Positions 33,165 through 46,719 of a stretch of 64,000 bases of DNA are shown here, in pieces; within the stretch, counting starts at the first letter, position 1; each line of letters starts with the position of its first letter. Below the pieces are notes generated by a model, which saw only the letters and a list, made by a program, of their open reading frames with translations, was not told the origin of the DNA and did not search any database. This DNA comes from Amylostereum areolatum. Taxonomy: Eukaryota; Basidiomycota; Agaricomycetes; Russulales; Stereaceae. Both the position numbers and the translations under genes were made by a program. The stretch covers positions 186,001-250,000 of the forward strand of contig SAXG01000051.1 of assembly GCA_012932865.1 (NCBI GenBank). The letters are read 5' to 3'.

Positions 33165-34479
33165 ATGACCACCCACCTTCCGAACGAGCTCCTCGTCAAG
33201 ATCATCGAAGACCTGGCGCTGTCCCGAACCGACCTCCTCCATCTACGCGCGGCTGACAGAAAATTCCGCGCTCTGGCCTCACCGCACGCGTTTCGCGTTC
33301 TGCACGCCGGGTACACGGCCACGAGCGCGAGGGCCTTGGAGAACTTGCTGAACAGCCAAGCGGTGGCGGACTATGTAGAGGAGATATCATTCGAGCAGGA
33401 GGAGAGGGTCAGTCAAACTTGTGAGCGATGCAGTCCCCCCTTTCACTCGCCTTCGTCGCTCTGGATTGATTGGAGGACAGTGTTCCATTTGATCGATCGG
33501 AGGACAGTGTCCCATAACCACAATGTTTGGCCGTGGAAGACTGTTTGGCCAGGGACTGAGCCCGATTCAGACCCCGATTCAGATGACGACGATGAGGATA
33601 TGGTTTCGGCGTACACCAACGTGTTCTCCGCCCTTGATCGTGTTCCAAACCTCAAGTCGCTTTCCTTCGCCTTTCATGTCCCGACCGTCCTCAGAGGTCA
33701 ACGGGAGAAAGACGTCGCCCGACCCTACCGTGCATTCCAGTGGATGGTCGTAAAAGCGCTTTCACGCAACACACTACCGCATCCATCCCTCACCTCCCTC
33801 AGACTTGTGAACATGCTTCCGTATGTCCACGAGTCGCTCTACGCCGCCTTATCTGCTTTCATCGGGTCGCTGCACCATCTTCGGATGTCCGTACTCACGG
33901 GCAATAGCGAAGGAGTATCGTCCAGATTCTATCACCTCGGCCTCCAGGCCTATTGGCGGACCGTCTCCACGCACATCTTCCGACCAGCCGTCTCGCTGCG
34001 CTCGCTCTTCATTCGGGGTGTCCGACATCGTGGCCAGCATGTCGGCCGTCTTCAACCTCGTCCACTGCCCACACCTCGAGTCCATCTCCCTGACGAACGT
34101 GCAGTTCGACGCACATGAGGGGAGCCCTCCGCGCATCGGCACGGAGGCATTTATCGTGCGGCACAAGGACACGCTCACCGAGCTCGAGCTCGACCGGTGT
34201 GTGATCATGGCTCCGAGAGACGAGGAGCCTCCTGCTCAGACGTGGGCGGACGTGTGGGGAAGGTTCGCGAGGGAACTTGGAGGGCTCAGAGAGATCACAG
34301 TGCGTTTTGAGGGCGACGGGCTTAGTGCGGAGGGGTACGTCTTCTTGAACGAACGAATCTGTTTCGCACCTGTGGACTGGATTGTAGAAGGCAAAGACCG
34401 CGATTGGGCGGCTTTGAGGGCTCTGGGGCAGCTGGTCAGAACGAGGGCTGAGGGCAACTCAGGCATGACACCGATATAG
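33165..34479 (+). CDS. F-box-like/LRR-type protein, copy A
   Basis: The N-terminus, MTTHLPNELLVKIIEDLALS, is an F-box-like motif expected to bind Skp1. A long region of irregular leucine-rich character follows, with NLKSLSFAF, HPSLTSLRLVN and HCPHLESISLTNVQF, as in fungal substrate-recruiting F-box proteins. The end is KDRDWAALRALGQLVRTRAE. One extra base in GGGG at 34015-34018 breaks the frame between SLRSLFI and VSDIVASMSAVF; removing it gives a single frame to 34479. It is tandem with copy B, which shares the 5' leader. No intron is evident. The substrate is unknown. Confidence 0.78.
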
Positions 34480-34964
34480 GAAAACCTGGAGACAAATGAG
34501 ATTCTTGCAGCACTTTCAGTACTTATAGCGTGCCTCGCGTTTCCGTGCCGTTTTTTGGTGTGCTATGTAACTGATTCTGAGGCTAACATTGGGTATGTCG
34601 ACATGATAAAAGTTCTGTCTATGCACAAGTCACGTACGCAGTTCAGAAACATATGAGCGTATCTGGGCTCTGCATAGGATCGTACATCTCCCGTGCGAGG
34701 GCTGAAATATAACATTTGAATGCGCTGAGTGGTACCATCGAAATTGCTCATTTAGATTCGACTGCCGCCAAGGCTCCAGTCTCCGGGAGGAGGAAGAGTG
34801 ACCCAGTCGCGATCACGTGTGGGCCAGAGCCCATCGATGTACATTGTACGTCCGACCGGACTCGACTCACTCCGACTCACTCAGGCTCGACCTCCACCTG
34901 GCCTCCACACATCTCTCTCTTTTCTCTACTAACCTTCGTACGCCTGGGATTCATACAAGACACG
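34480..34964. other. Spacer between the F-box paralogues
   Basis: Contains the copy A 3' end and the copy B promoter. The last 60 bp (ACCTTCGTACGCCTGGGATT and beyond) align with the leader of copy A, showing the duplication includes upstream DNA. Confidence 0.6.
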
Positions 34965-36287
34965 ATGACCGCTCACCTCCCAAACGAACTTCTCATCAAG
35001 ATTATCAAGGACGTGGCGTTATCTCAAACCGACCTCCTCCGTTTGCGCTCGGCCGATAGAAAGTTCCGGCATCTGGTGACACCGCATGCGTTTCGCGTTC
35101 TGAACGTCGGATACACGCCCAAGAGCGCGAAAGGGCTGGAGTGCCTGCTCGACAGTCAGGCGGTTGCGCAATATGTGGAGGAGATTTCGTTCGAGGACAC
35201 GGACGAGGACACGAGAAAGCTCGTGCACGGTGAATACATTCATTCTGCCCATCCCTCGTGTCCTCGGCTGACTGGTGTTTACATAGAGTCTAATAGCGAC
35301 GACGAGGCCATATGCTCGTCGTACTCTAACGCGCTCTCTGCGCTCCATCGCTTTCCCAACCTCCACTCGCTTTTCTTCGACTTCTTCGCGACAAATCTTG
35401 AGGACGAATGGAATACGGGCTCTGCGTCAGCCTACCAGCAGTTCCAGCGGACGGTCCTTGAAGCGCTCTCACGTAGCCCTCAACCCCACCCGTCTCTCAA
35501 AACCCTCACGATCGAAGGCATACTCCCGCACATCCACGCGGTCTACGCCGATCCTGCTTTCACTGCTTTCATCGGGTCGCTGCACCATCTTTGGTGGCTC
35601 GTGCTCGTGGATGGTGACGAAGAAAGCATTGGCCAACGCCCGTTCCAGAATTATTGGGATACCATCTCTACGCACGTTCTGCGGCCCGCCGTCTCACTGC
35701 GCTCGCTCTCGCTCGCAGCGGGCGACATCAAGGGCGGAATGCCCTACATCAACTTCAACTCCGTTCACTGTCCACACCTCGAGTCTCTCTCCCTGACGAA
35801 TGTGCAATTCGCCGTCGACACGGAAGCATTCATCGTGCAGCACAAGGGTACGCTCACCGAGCTCGAGCTCGACCGGTGCGCGATCGATTACGATTACATG
35901 GGAGTTGACGGGATTCCTGGTAGGTCCTGGGCAGACGTCTGGGACAGGTTTGCGAGGGAACTGGGGGAGCTCAGGGAGCTCGATGTGTGCTTTGAGGAGT
36001 CCGAGCTCGATGATTCGGAGGGGGACGAGCTCGATGGCTCGGCGGGGGACAAGCTCGGTGATTCGGCGGAGGACGAGCTCGATTATTCGGAGGGGAATGA
36101 GCTCGACGATTCAGAGGAGGACGACCCGCAAAAACGGTACATTGGGCTTAACGTGCACTACGGGTACGTCCGGCAGAAACGAGATTTGTATGGTGAGGAC
36201 CGTGATCGTGATGGGCCGGCCTTGAAGGCTTTAGAAGAATTGGTTAGAGCGAGGGCCGGGTGCGAGCCAGGGGGTCCTCATGACTGA
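34965..36287 (+). CDS. F-box-like/LRR-type protein, copy B
   Basis: Intact single-exon frame of 440 residues. It starts MTAHLPNELLIKIIKDVALS and aligns with copy A throughout: HAFRVLNVGYTPKSAKGLE, QYVEEISFED, GSLHHLWWLVLV, HCPHLESLSLTNVQF, DTEAFIVQHKGTLTELELDR. Near the C-terminus it has five 8-residue acidic repeats (ELDDSEGD-type) absent from copy A. The upstream in-frame extension to 34716 lacks coding character, and the ATG at 34965 matches the copy A start. Predicted SCF substrate adaptor. Confidence 0.8.
   Translation: MTAHLPNELLIKIIKDVALSQTDLLRLRSADRKFRHLVTPHAFRVLNVGYTPKSAKGLECLLDSQAVAQYVEEISFEDTDEDTRKLVHGEYIHSAHPSCPRLTGVYIESNSDDEAICSSYSNALSALHRFPNLHSLFFDFFATNLEDEWNTGSASAYQQFQRTVLEALSRSPQPHPSLKTLTIEGILPHIHAVYADPAFTAFIGSLHHLWWLVLVDGDEESIGQRPFQNYWDTISTHVLRPAVSLRSLSLAAGDIKGGMPYINFNSVHCPHLESLSLTNVQFAVDTEAFIVQHKGTLTELELDRCAIDYDYMGVDGIPGRSWADVWDRFARELGELRELDVCFEESELDDSEGDELDGSAGDKLGDSAEDELDYSEGNELDDSEEDDPQKRYIGLNVHYGYVRQKRDLYGEDRDRDGPALKALEELVRARAGCEPGGPHD
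36003..36122 (+). repeat. 24-bp acidic tandem repeat in F-box copy B
   Basis: Five units of 24 bp (consensus GAGCTCGATGATTCGGAGGG plus 4 bases) encode (E/K)L-(D/G)-x-S-x-(G/E)-(D/N). It is perfectly in frame. Copy A lacks it. Confidence 0.92.
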
Positions 36288-36725
36288 GGAAACCTCGGGG
36301 ACGAGTGAGGCCCTTACGCTACAGCATTGTACGAACTTACGGGCTTCACTATCCCGTAATATGTTTGATGCTTTGACCAAGCTTTGACCTCTGCTTGTCT
36401 GTGTCCCGACCGCTGAAGCGTTGAATTGGTGGCCTTCGCGGCGTACATACATCTCTTCCATTTGAGCGTTGAGCGTTGAACATTGAGTACTTTGAGTCTG
36501 CGTTGGCCCTTCGGTGCCAGAGAAGAATGTCGCAATCTCAATGTCATCGGAATTGGTGTTCTTTACGTCGTTCGGCCACAATGTACATATTGTAAGTAAC
36601 ATTGTACGGTCCGCTCCTTTCCGTTAGCCATCGTTCCGACGTTCCCACGTCGTCCCAGTCCCAGCTTTCCACAACACTTCACCTACACCCACAAGGCCTA
36701 GAGATCGCCCGCCTCGCGAGTGACC
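36288..36725. other. Intergenic region before gluconokinase
   Basis: No gene. Imperfect GCGTTGA repeats occur near 36465-36485. The right end is the gluconokinase promoter and leader. Confidence 0.45.
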
Positions 36726-37452
36726 ATGTCTGATGTCCCATCTTCTCCACACGATCATCCACAACCAGGCCCCCCCGACGCCCGCCCACCCGAACCCATC
36801 CTAATCGTCGTCATGGTCAGCTCTGAATTGCAGTATCCTCTCATCGTGCCCTGATTCTAAGCCGTCTCGCCTCCCGTAGGGCGTTTCCGGCTGCGGCAAG
36901 TCCACGCTTGGGAAATCGCTCGCCGCGGCGCTCGCGTACCCCTTCATCGACGCAGACGACCTCCACCCGCCCGCGAACGTCGCGAAGATGAGCCGCGGAG
37001 AGCCGCTCACGGACGCCGATCGCGCGCCGTGGCTCGTGATCGTGCGCGATGCCGCCGTGCATGCCGCCTCCGTCCGTCCAACGTCTTCCTCCACCTCCAC
37101 CTCCACCCCGGGAGTAGTCGTCGCGTGCTCCGCCCTCAAGCGCGCGTACCGCGCCGTGCTGCGCGACAGCCATCTGCGCACGTGCTTCGTTCACCCGCAC
37201 GGCTCGCGGGAGCTCCTCCTGGAGCGCATGACGGCGCGACCGAACCATTTCATGAAGGCGGGGATGCTGGATTCGCAGCTCGCTGCGTTGGAGGACCCGG
37301 TGGAGGGAGAGGGGGCGGAGGAGAAAGAGGAGGGTGTGCTTCGGGTGCCGCTGGAGCTTGGGATGGAAGAGCAGGTGAAGTACGCGGTGGAGGGGCTGGA
37401 GAGGTGGGGTGCCGTGCGCTCGACGTGGGATGCGGGAACGGCGGGAAACTAG
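36726..37452 (+). CDS. Gluconokinase
   Basis: Phosphorylates D-gluconate to 6-phosphogluconate for the pentose phosphate pathway. Two exons, 36726-36815 and 36880-37452, are joined by a 64-nt intron. The P-loop GVSGCGKST starts exon 2. Then come DADDLHPPANVAKM, the substrate-site block LTDADRAPWL, VVACSALKRAYR, and RPNHFMKAGMLDSQLAALEDP, all diagnostic of the family. The C-terminal half has an acidic insert (EGEGAEEKEEG). The N-terminal 25 residues are a Pro-rich extension. No frame break. Confidence 0.94.
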
Positions 37453-37757
37453 ACATGTAGGTGGATGAACTAGAGGATTGGACCATCAATACAGCTCTCA
37501 AGGTCTCAACGATTGTGCGTAGAGGTAGGTCAACCGGGTTCAGAACCTTCACCAAGTCTAACGCTTCCTCCCACTTCACCTGGCTTTCCATCCGCTGGAT
37601 TGCGCTGGTGCGCAATTGCGTAGTGCGCAGTGGTGATTCGGGACAACATCTCAGCGGTTGGTCGTAGCTTTTTGATAATATACAAGCAACCAAGTAGAGC
37701 CAAGGCCACGAGGTACCTTGCATGTTCATTGACTCCGAATATAAACGTGGCTCAGAA
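37453..37757. other. 3' intergenic region between gluconokinase and the GMC oxidoreductase
   Basis: Convergent gene ends. A minus-strand open frame at 37461-37680 looks mildly protein-like (MESQVKWEEALDLVKVLNP) but has no start, domain or splice support. Confidence 0.4.
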
Positions 37758-40044
37758 TCACTTCCATGCCGCCTTGATCAAATCCGCCGCTCTCTCCGCG
37801 AGAACATAGACCGGGACCTGCGTATTCCCGGCAGGTACGAACGGCTACACCAGCCAACGTTAGCTACGACGGAAAGACATCTGGTGTACACGAGAAAAGC
37901 TCACCAAGACAGAGGCGTCGACGACCCTCACGCCCTGTACGCCCTTGACGCTCAAATCCGGATCAACGACGCCATACCGTGCGCCGACGGGCGACATCGC
38001 CGCCGTGCCCACCACATGTCCATTCGGCGCCGCATTCGCGCGCGCGTACGCCTCGATTTCCTCGTCCGTCGTCGCGTTCCCGAGGGGGCCGAAGGGCGCG
38101 AGAATGTAGCCTTCCCAGGCAGGGGCCGAGAACCATCTGCGGGTGGACTTGATTGCCTCGCGGAGGGCGAAGATGTCGAAAGGGGTTGCGAGCGAATTGA
38201 TGTCGACGAGGGGAGAGTCGAAAGGAGAGGACGTGTTGAGTCGAACGGAGCCGCCTGTTCGATGGAAAGACCGTCAGTGAAAATTGACGGAATTCGAGGG
38301 CAAGTCCTTACGAGACGAGGGGGTTATAAGGGTCCCGGTTCCACTGACAAAGTAGCCCGTTGGAGCTGGACTAAGCATCCCGTTCTGGATACAAAATAAG
38401 TTCGTGACTGGATCCTTCAGCGACCGAAGCGGCCACCGACCGATAGGCCCAGTTGAAAGTGGGCAGTGTTGGGACCGGCGGCGGAGTCTGGGGCGCTCTG
38501 AAATATGGACGCATTGGCAGACATCCGCGTGAAGCCGATGTGCCCTCCTTGGGTGTTCGACAAAGGTCCCTGGCGCGTGCTCTCCCATTGGTTGTAGAGT
38601 TCATCGCGCAGAGTTGCATTACGGAGGATGTCGTCATATGTGTCTGTCGAGTTGACCAGGAAAGAGACGGAGACAGTTATGTGCACGGAGAGGTTCTTGC
38701 CGACGTCGGGAATGTGCACGCGGGGTTCGATGTCGAGGGCTTTGAGAGCTTCGCTGTCGCCGATACCCGAGAGCATGAGGATTTGTGGTGTGCCAACAAC
38801 GCCCGCGGACAGAATTACTTCTTTTGAAGCGTTCATGGTTTGTCGCGCCCCTGTTCGACGTGAGATCATGACGGTATACGGTAGATACGCATATATATTA
38901 CCTTCGCCGTTCTGCGAGAACTCCACGGACGTGAATCTGGGAACGCTGGTGTCCTTGCTTGTGTCAAAAAGCTGCGTAACTTGAGCATTCAAAAGGACAT
39001 GCAAATTCGGTCTTCCGATGAACTGTGGTCCTAGGTAAGCTGTCGCCGAGCTGCTGCGTCGTCCGTCTTTAATCGTGGCCTGCTGCCAGCCTATTTTTCA
39101 TCAGTCACGATCCGGCCATCTTGCGTCAATAACACTCGCCTACTCCCAGCTGAAACCCTGAATTCGTGTCGAGATTGAACGGGAAGGTATCGTTGAGCTC
39201 CTGTGTAGCTTGTTGCACGAGCGAGTCGAACGTAGGCGCGGGGAAGTTGTTTAGAGTGACGGTGTTGATGCCGTGAAATCCGTGCACCTTCGGGTCAAAT
39301 TGACCGGTCGTATTATGGTGGTCCTGAGGCTCCGCCCATCGTTCGTTCTGTGTCGAGCATTTGGAATTCAGAGAATCGGTATAGGCAATGGGTGGACGCA
39401 CCTTGCGTATGTAGGGCTGGAGGCTTTCCCACGACCAGCCCTCATCGCCGGTGACTTCAGCGTAACGATCATAGTCTTCGGACGATCCGCGTACATAGAC
39501 CATCCCGTCTGCATGAGGTCCGTCAGGCATGATACCACCTATCCGACCGAGATAAACGCGTACTCATAGAGGTGCAACCTCCAAGAATTTTCCCTCTCGG
39601 GAAATGCAATGTGCGACCGTTCAGGCCTGGGGCTGGTACAGTCGTGTAGTTCCAGTCTCTCGGGTTGGGATCTCGAAGGAAGAGTTCGAAGAGCGGTACA
39701 GTATAGTTTACCAGGCCGTCAGGGCTGTCAACAAGTTAGCGTCTAAAATGTTAATCGTTGGGAGCAGAATTGACGCACGATCCACCTGCTTCAAGGAGCA
39801 GAACGGAGATGGCAGGGTCTTCCGTGAGACGGTTCGCGACGACGCTCCCACCAGGCCCACCTATCCTTCAGCACGGAATTTTAGCGAAGGGTCGTATGTG
39901 AGAAAAACAAATGGACTCGCCTCCGATAACCACGAAATCGAACTGATCACCTGGTACATCATCATATTCGTAGTAGATGGCACCTAAGCACGCTGGCAAA
40001 AAGGAAAGTGCTAAGAAAGCGCGGTTCAGAAGGAGGGTGATCAT
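37758..40044 (-). CDS. Secreted GMC oxidoreductase (aryl-alcohol oxidase/dehydrogenase type)
   Basis: FAD enzyme oxidising alcohols or sugars, often supplying H2O2 for lignocellulose attack. A hydrophobic leader (MITLLLNRAFLALSFLPAC) indicates secretion. The FAD motif DFDFVVIGG splices to GPGGSVVANRLTE and LLLEAGG. Next come the GMC signature region GRTLHFPRGKILGGCTS and MVYVRGSSEDYDRYAE, then SKEVILSAGVVGTPQILMLS, the second GMC signature. The C-terminus has NGHVVGTAAMSPVGARYGVV with the catalytic His, and PFVPAGNTQVPVYVLAERAA with the partner Asn. The stop is at 37758-37760. At least seven short introns are present. A phase change near 38415 may be a small intron or indel. Substrate cannot be read from sequence. 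Confidence 0.92.
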
Positions 40045-40698
40045 GGTATACAAAAATGAGACTAGTGTGGCAGGCAGGAGATGCAGGCTGCCCTTATATG
40101 ACATGTTGGGCGTCGTAGGTGGACTGTAAAGTGGGCCTGATGACTGTCCTGAGGATTGTCGCGTCATGGGGTCCTGTATGTGATGCATGGTAAGGGTTCC
40201 TCGGTACTTTCCCAGCGTATCGGCGATATGAGCCCCTTGAGAGGCAAAGCCAATGAGATGTTGGCTCAGGATGGGGCATAGAAAGTTCGGAATTATGCTG
40301 AGTTTCGTGGAGTGTCGAGAAGACCAATGAGGCCAAGGAACTTTACCATACGGGGGCTTTACAACGTTTCCGTCTGAGTGGATCGGACTCTCGGGGAGAT
40401 GCGACAGTTGGCTGGATCATCGTGATTTCGAGAGCGGTCCGAGTGCACATCTTGCCCACATAGGTTTGCTGGAGTTTGAGTTTTTGAGACGGTGGGGTCG
40501 TGGTGTGGTCATGGACATGGATGATAATTGATATTGGTCGAAGGAGTTGAGGAGAGAGAACGATGATTGGCTAGTCGAAACATGACAAAGCCGTGTTGCT
40601 CGTGACCTCGGCCTCCGTAGTAGACTCGGCGGCTTCGAGACTCGAGCGAGGGCTTCGTTTCAGTGACTACGCTTTCTCTTCTTCCTCACACCTTCACT
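40045..40698. promoter_or_regulatory. Divergent promoter region of the GMC oxidoreductase and MetAP2
   Basis: About 650 bp between two divergent ATGs. A CCTTATATGA element near 40093 (minus) is a possible TATA box for the oxidoreductase gene. No other coding signal is seen. Confidence 0.5.
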
Positions 40699-42621
<1,923 letters not shown>

Positions 42622-43000
42622 TGGACGTCCTCTTCTGGTTGTGGGATCTAGCCTAGATAAGTGTACGACGCGGTGTGTATGCTATCATGTTTGGGGTGAC
42701 TGCGCTCCGTCCAGTGGACTCAGGCGAGGTGACCAGTGGCAGTGGGGAACTCGGTGCGGAGTGACCGAAATAGGTCACGGGGACATTGGAGTGCATGTGA
42801 TTGCGTCATCAGGTTTTCATTTCAGGTCTCCTCGCGCTCCTTCCTTCCACATCCGCCTATACATATACGTAGTTTCTTCCCAACCCCACATCCCCGCATC
42901 CTCATTTCCCTCCTCCGGACCACTCACCTTTAATCTCTTTTGAAGGAACATACAACCCTCGACAACGCGTTTTACCAGAGGATCGGATCGTGAAGCCTAC
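42622..43000. other. Intergenic region before the esterase
   Basis: MetAP2 3' end and esterase upstream region. A TATACATATACG stretch near 42861 is a possible TATA element. Coding-like residues just before 43000 (TTLDNAFYQRI) suggest the esterase may begin further upstream than called. Confidence 0.4.
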
Positions 43001-43002
43001 CC

Positions 43003-45404
43003 ATGATATCCCCAACCCTCCTGCCCTGGTCAGCTCGCGCGTCAAGTACCCCCAGAGGCCACCGTCTCCGCGTTGTCGACGGATGTGCCGCCCCGAAGCC
43101 GCTCAATCGCCGTGCTTTTGAGCCACTACGAGACGCCAGGTGTCGCCCCAGCCGTCGTCACGCGTGGACCCGCTATTGCAGCAGGAACCGGGGCACGCGC
43201 TGAGCTTGTGGGACGCGTGGAAGCTGGGCGCTTTGTTCACTCAGAAAGGTGTGCATTTTTTTCTGTTGCCGTTCGCCATCCGAGGATGTTGTAGGCTGAA
43301 GGAGGAGCAATATGTCCGCGTATACGGCAAGGGTGGACGGAGGGATGGACGGCGATGATGAGGTCCTGGGGCCAATGCGATCGCACATGCTCATGATCCG
43401 TCTCGCAGCCACGGAACTCGCAAGTGACACCCTTACCCATCACGTCTGGGGCCCCCGCAAGAAGTCATGGGGTCTCAAGATGACCCTTCTCAGCAGCCTC
43501 ATGCGCAATGCCGGCCGCCACTCGAAGCTCGTCGACATCGTGCGTGTTCTATTTCCTCCCGTCATTTCTCCGAGCTCAACGCGCAAAATCGTTGTCAGAC
43601 GACCATCCGCTTTCTTCATCAGCTTAGGTTCTCTAGCGCCGCTGCCGACGGATGCGGTGGTAACGCCGTTGACGTTCCGCGTCAAGCGGAGAGGACTGCG
43701 CGGGTTGCTGGCGCCGTTTGACGCGATGGAAGATGGATCGAGAGAGCTCGAAGGCGAGTGGATCGTCGCGCAGCGTGTGTGGAAGAGGGTGCACGCCGAG
43801 TGGAAGTGGAAGGACCCACCATTGTGTAGGGAGACGGAGAGGGTGATTCTATATCTGCACGGAGGTATGTTTCCCTTGTTCATTGGCAGATTACGCGATT
43901 GCTGATTACACTCGGTACAGGTGCTTACTACCTCTTCAGCCCTGCCACGCATAGACGCATTACGATACCCTTGTCACGATTTACGGATGCACGTATATTT
44001 GGTAAATGGCCTGCTACACCTTTCATCACCTCTCTTGCACGACTAACGTACCAGTCTAGCTGTTGACTATCGTACTCGCCCCCGAGACGCGATTCCCAGG
44101 ACCTCTTCACGATGCAGTCGCAACGTACTTGAGGATGGTAGAAGACCTACTTATACCCCCAGAGAACATCCTGGTCGCCGGAGACAGTGCTGGTGGTGGG
44201 CTGGCCCTCGCCCTGCTCATGTATCTCCGGGATAATGACTACCCTCTTCCCGCGGGTGCAATCCTAATGTCACCCTGGGTCGGTGCGTTGCCTTATGTTT
44301 CCGTTCTTCCGTTTCCCCGCCTGACGCGTGCATGTCAGACTTGACGCTCAGCTGTGACTCCTGGGACTGCAACTCTCCTTTCGATATAGTTCCTACTCCC
44401 TCGAGCGGGGATGCTCTCGACCCGATTGCTTGCTTACCTTGGCGAGCACATGACGCGTTACCTCACGCACCCGTATGCAAGCCCGCTCTTCGGCCGGTTC
44501 GAGGGGCTTCCACCATTGTTGATCCAGGCAGGTGATGCGGAGGTGTTGCGGGACGAGATTACAGTTGCTGGCGCACAAGGCGGCACGGGCAGGAGGTGGA
44601 CGTCGCTCACGAGCTCTACGAGGATGCGGTGAGGTTCATCCTTTATGGAAGTGCACGGAGATACTGATGTTACGACGGCCTTGAGATCCATGTCTTCCAA
44701 GCATGCTCGTTCCTTGATGCGAGACAGAAAGCGTTCGCTTCCTGCCGGGAGTTCGTCGTGCACACTCTTCCCCGCCTCCAAGAACGCCGGCCCCGCGCAC
44801 TTGGCTCGCCAGTAGAAACCAAGCTCAGACACGAAACGGATAGTCACTTGGCAGGTCGTCCTGCGGGACGGGCGAAAAGGCGGGCGCTTTGGACAGTATC
44901 ACGAGCGGAGACGAGACAGACGCGGGCATGAGCACGGACGAGCCGGGGGCGGTCACGGAGACGGATGTCACCAGCGCGCCTGAAGATGAAGACGAGCAGG
45001 AGCAGAAGACGCCCTCGCCTTCCGCCACACCTCGTCCGCCTGTTTTCCGCACTCTATCTGAGCACCACCCCATAAGGCTTCGACCACAGCGAAGCATGGA
45101 CAGCATCGCCCACGCACGGAGGTCCACGGGACCGACACAGGCCACCGCCAGTCTGCGCATGACGCCGGCGCCCTCCAGCGCCGAGGATGGCTCGCAGGCT
45201 CTCAGGCATCCACCGGCCGTGCGTGCGACCAGCCATCCCGATATCGCGTCACTGTGGCAGCAGTGGTCGGAGTACGGACCTGCGAACCGGACGATGACGG
45301 TGCGGGCGTCGGTGGATGGGGCAAGTGGGCATGGGCATCACGGGAGCCTTAGCATTAGGGCTGGCGGGAGAAGGAGAGCGGGGACGACGGGGGAGAGTTC
45401 GTGA
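43003..45404 (+). CDS. Alpha/beta hydrolase, hormone-sensitive-lipase-type esterase
   Basis: Predicted lipase/esterase or steroid-type deacetylase. The oxyanion motif LYLHGG splices to AYYLFSPATHRRI, then FAVDYR and LAPETRFPGPLHDAVATYLR. The nucleophile motif GDSAGG is at about 44180-44197, then MYLRDNDYPLPAGAILMSPW. LIQAGDAEVLRDEIT holds the likely acid, and IHVFQACSFLDA the likely His. A Ser/Pro/Thr-rich disordered tail of about 170 residues (GDETDAGMSTDEPGAVTETD onward) is unusual for the family. Extra bases in GGGG at 43190-43193 and 44407-44410, and smaller phase changes near 44565-44605, break the frame. The N-terminus (before about 43300) is not well resolved. Confidence 0.76.
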
Positions 45405-45640
45405 ATTGGACCGGTATTCGACGATGGTTGTAGGCTTCATTTCAGCTTGGCTAGCTTGACTACTATAATATAATATCTTCGTTTCCTGAACTCGTGTAGT
45501 ATTGCAAGAAAAACAGTCCGCTGCCAGTGCCAGACTGGGTGAGGTGGACGTGGGAAAGACGCCGCTCACCGCACCCCGGGTACCGTCATCTTAGTCTTAC
45601 CATTGTGCGTCTCTTCACACATCGTCTTCGCAGGCCCCGA
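45405..45640. other. Intergenic region between esterase and RWD-domain gene
   Basis: Holds the esterase 3' end and the promoter of the next gene on the same strand. No other signal seen. Confidence 0.45.
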
Positions 45641-46681
45641 ATGTCTCGCTGCTTGGAAGAGCTCCAGCTTCTCAAGCACACACTCCTCCCTGACGAAATT
45701 CTGACCTTTCTCCTCCCTCCCGATGATTCGGCTATCTGGCAACGCGCTCTCGAAGATCCATCAGCGTCCGACACGATTGACCGTTCAGACTTATGCTCCG
45801 ACGTGTCTTTTTCAGTTCGCCTCTCTGGTTCGAAGAAACTGTGGTTCCAGATTCTGCTTTCGCATGCCTACCCGGATGTACCGCCTGAGATACACGTCAA
45901 GGGGGAGATGCTAGGTCGCGAGGACCAGGCGCGGTGGCAGGATATCATCCGGGAGAAGATTCTTGAGGTGGAGGGAAGCGAGAACGAGTATGTCTGTGTT
46001 TATCAAGGGTTTCACGTCATTTTGGTCTCACCATGGCATGCTCTTTCAGGTATCCTACTTATCAACTTTTGTCCGAACATCTTCTTCCCCTTCTGCGTGA
46101 AGACGAGGCAAGCTCGCTAGCTTCACAGGCTCCTATCTCTTCCCCGGCTCTGGTGGAACCAAACTCGCTCGACCCGAACCTATCACGCCCTCCTCATATC
46201 GCACCACCTCAAATCACCACAGAAGCGCCGCAGCATGCAGCAGTGGTCATCCCAACTGCACGTCTCTGGCTTTGCTAAGGTGGGGTATCCCGGCGTGATC
46301 TACTGCGAAGGGGCACGCTCGTCTGTGGAAGAATTCGTGGCCAACATCAAGGCCATGCAATGGCTTGCCCTCCGCGTTCGGTTTGTAGAGCCGCTTCCCG
46401 ATCGCGAGTCCAAGGATAAAATACATGGAAAGAGGAGCTGGGTCGAGCTGGAGAAAGTAGGCGAAGTCGTCGAGGAAATGCGTCGCTTAGGCCGGGAGGC
46501 GTACGTCGTAGAGATGGGGGTTGGGAGTGTGCGCTACGACGAGTTGACACGTGTATATGCCTTTAGCGTGGCGCTTGCCTTACTCGCTGTATTTGTACTA
46601 GAGACATCGTTTGGGTATTATGCCGGGATCCAGGCAGTCATATTCAGGCCTGATCAGGTTGCCGCATGCCAGCCGTTATAA
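45641..46681 (+). CDS. RWD domain plus DUF1115 protein (RWDD2-like)
   Basis: The N-terminal RWD domain has MSRCLEELQLLKHTLLPDE, SFSVRLSGSKKLWFQILL and YPDVPPEIHVK, then an intron near 45985 before YPTYQLLSEHLLPLL. The C-terminal DUF1115 region reads TYHALLISHHLKSPQKRRSM, VSGFAKVGYPGVIYCEGARS and VANIKAMQWLALRVR. One extra base in CCC at 46173-46175 separates the two parts; removing it joins them. The family order and spacing fit RWDD2 proteins, whose function is poorly known. The called stop at 46681 follows 40 residues without family resemblance after EMGVGSVR, so the real end may be earlier or involve one more intron. Confidence 0.75.
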
Positions 46682-46700
46682 TTTACTGTGTAACCGGACC

Positions 46701-46719
46701 TTAGGGTTTAGGGTTAGGG
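46701..46719 (+). repeat. Short interstitial telomere-type repeat
   Basis: TTAGGGTTTAGGGTTAGGG: three units of the fungal telomere repeat, one with an extra T. Confidence 0.85.

Noticed and set aside
37461..37680. Minus-strand coding-like stretch between gluconokinase and the GMC oxidoreductase
   Set aside because: No start, domain or splice sites; located between two convergent 3' ends and short enough to be chance.
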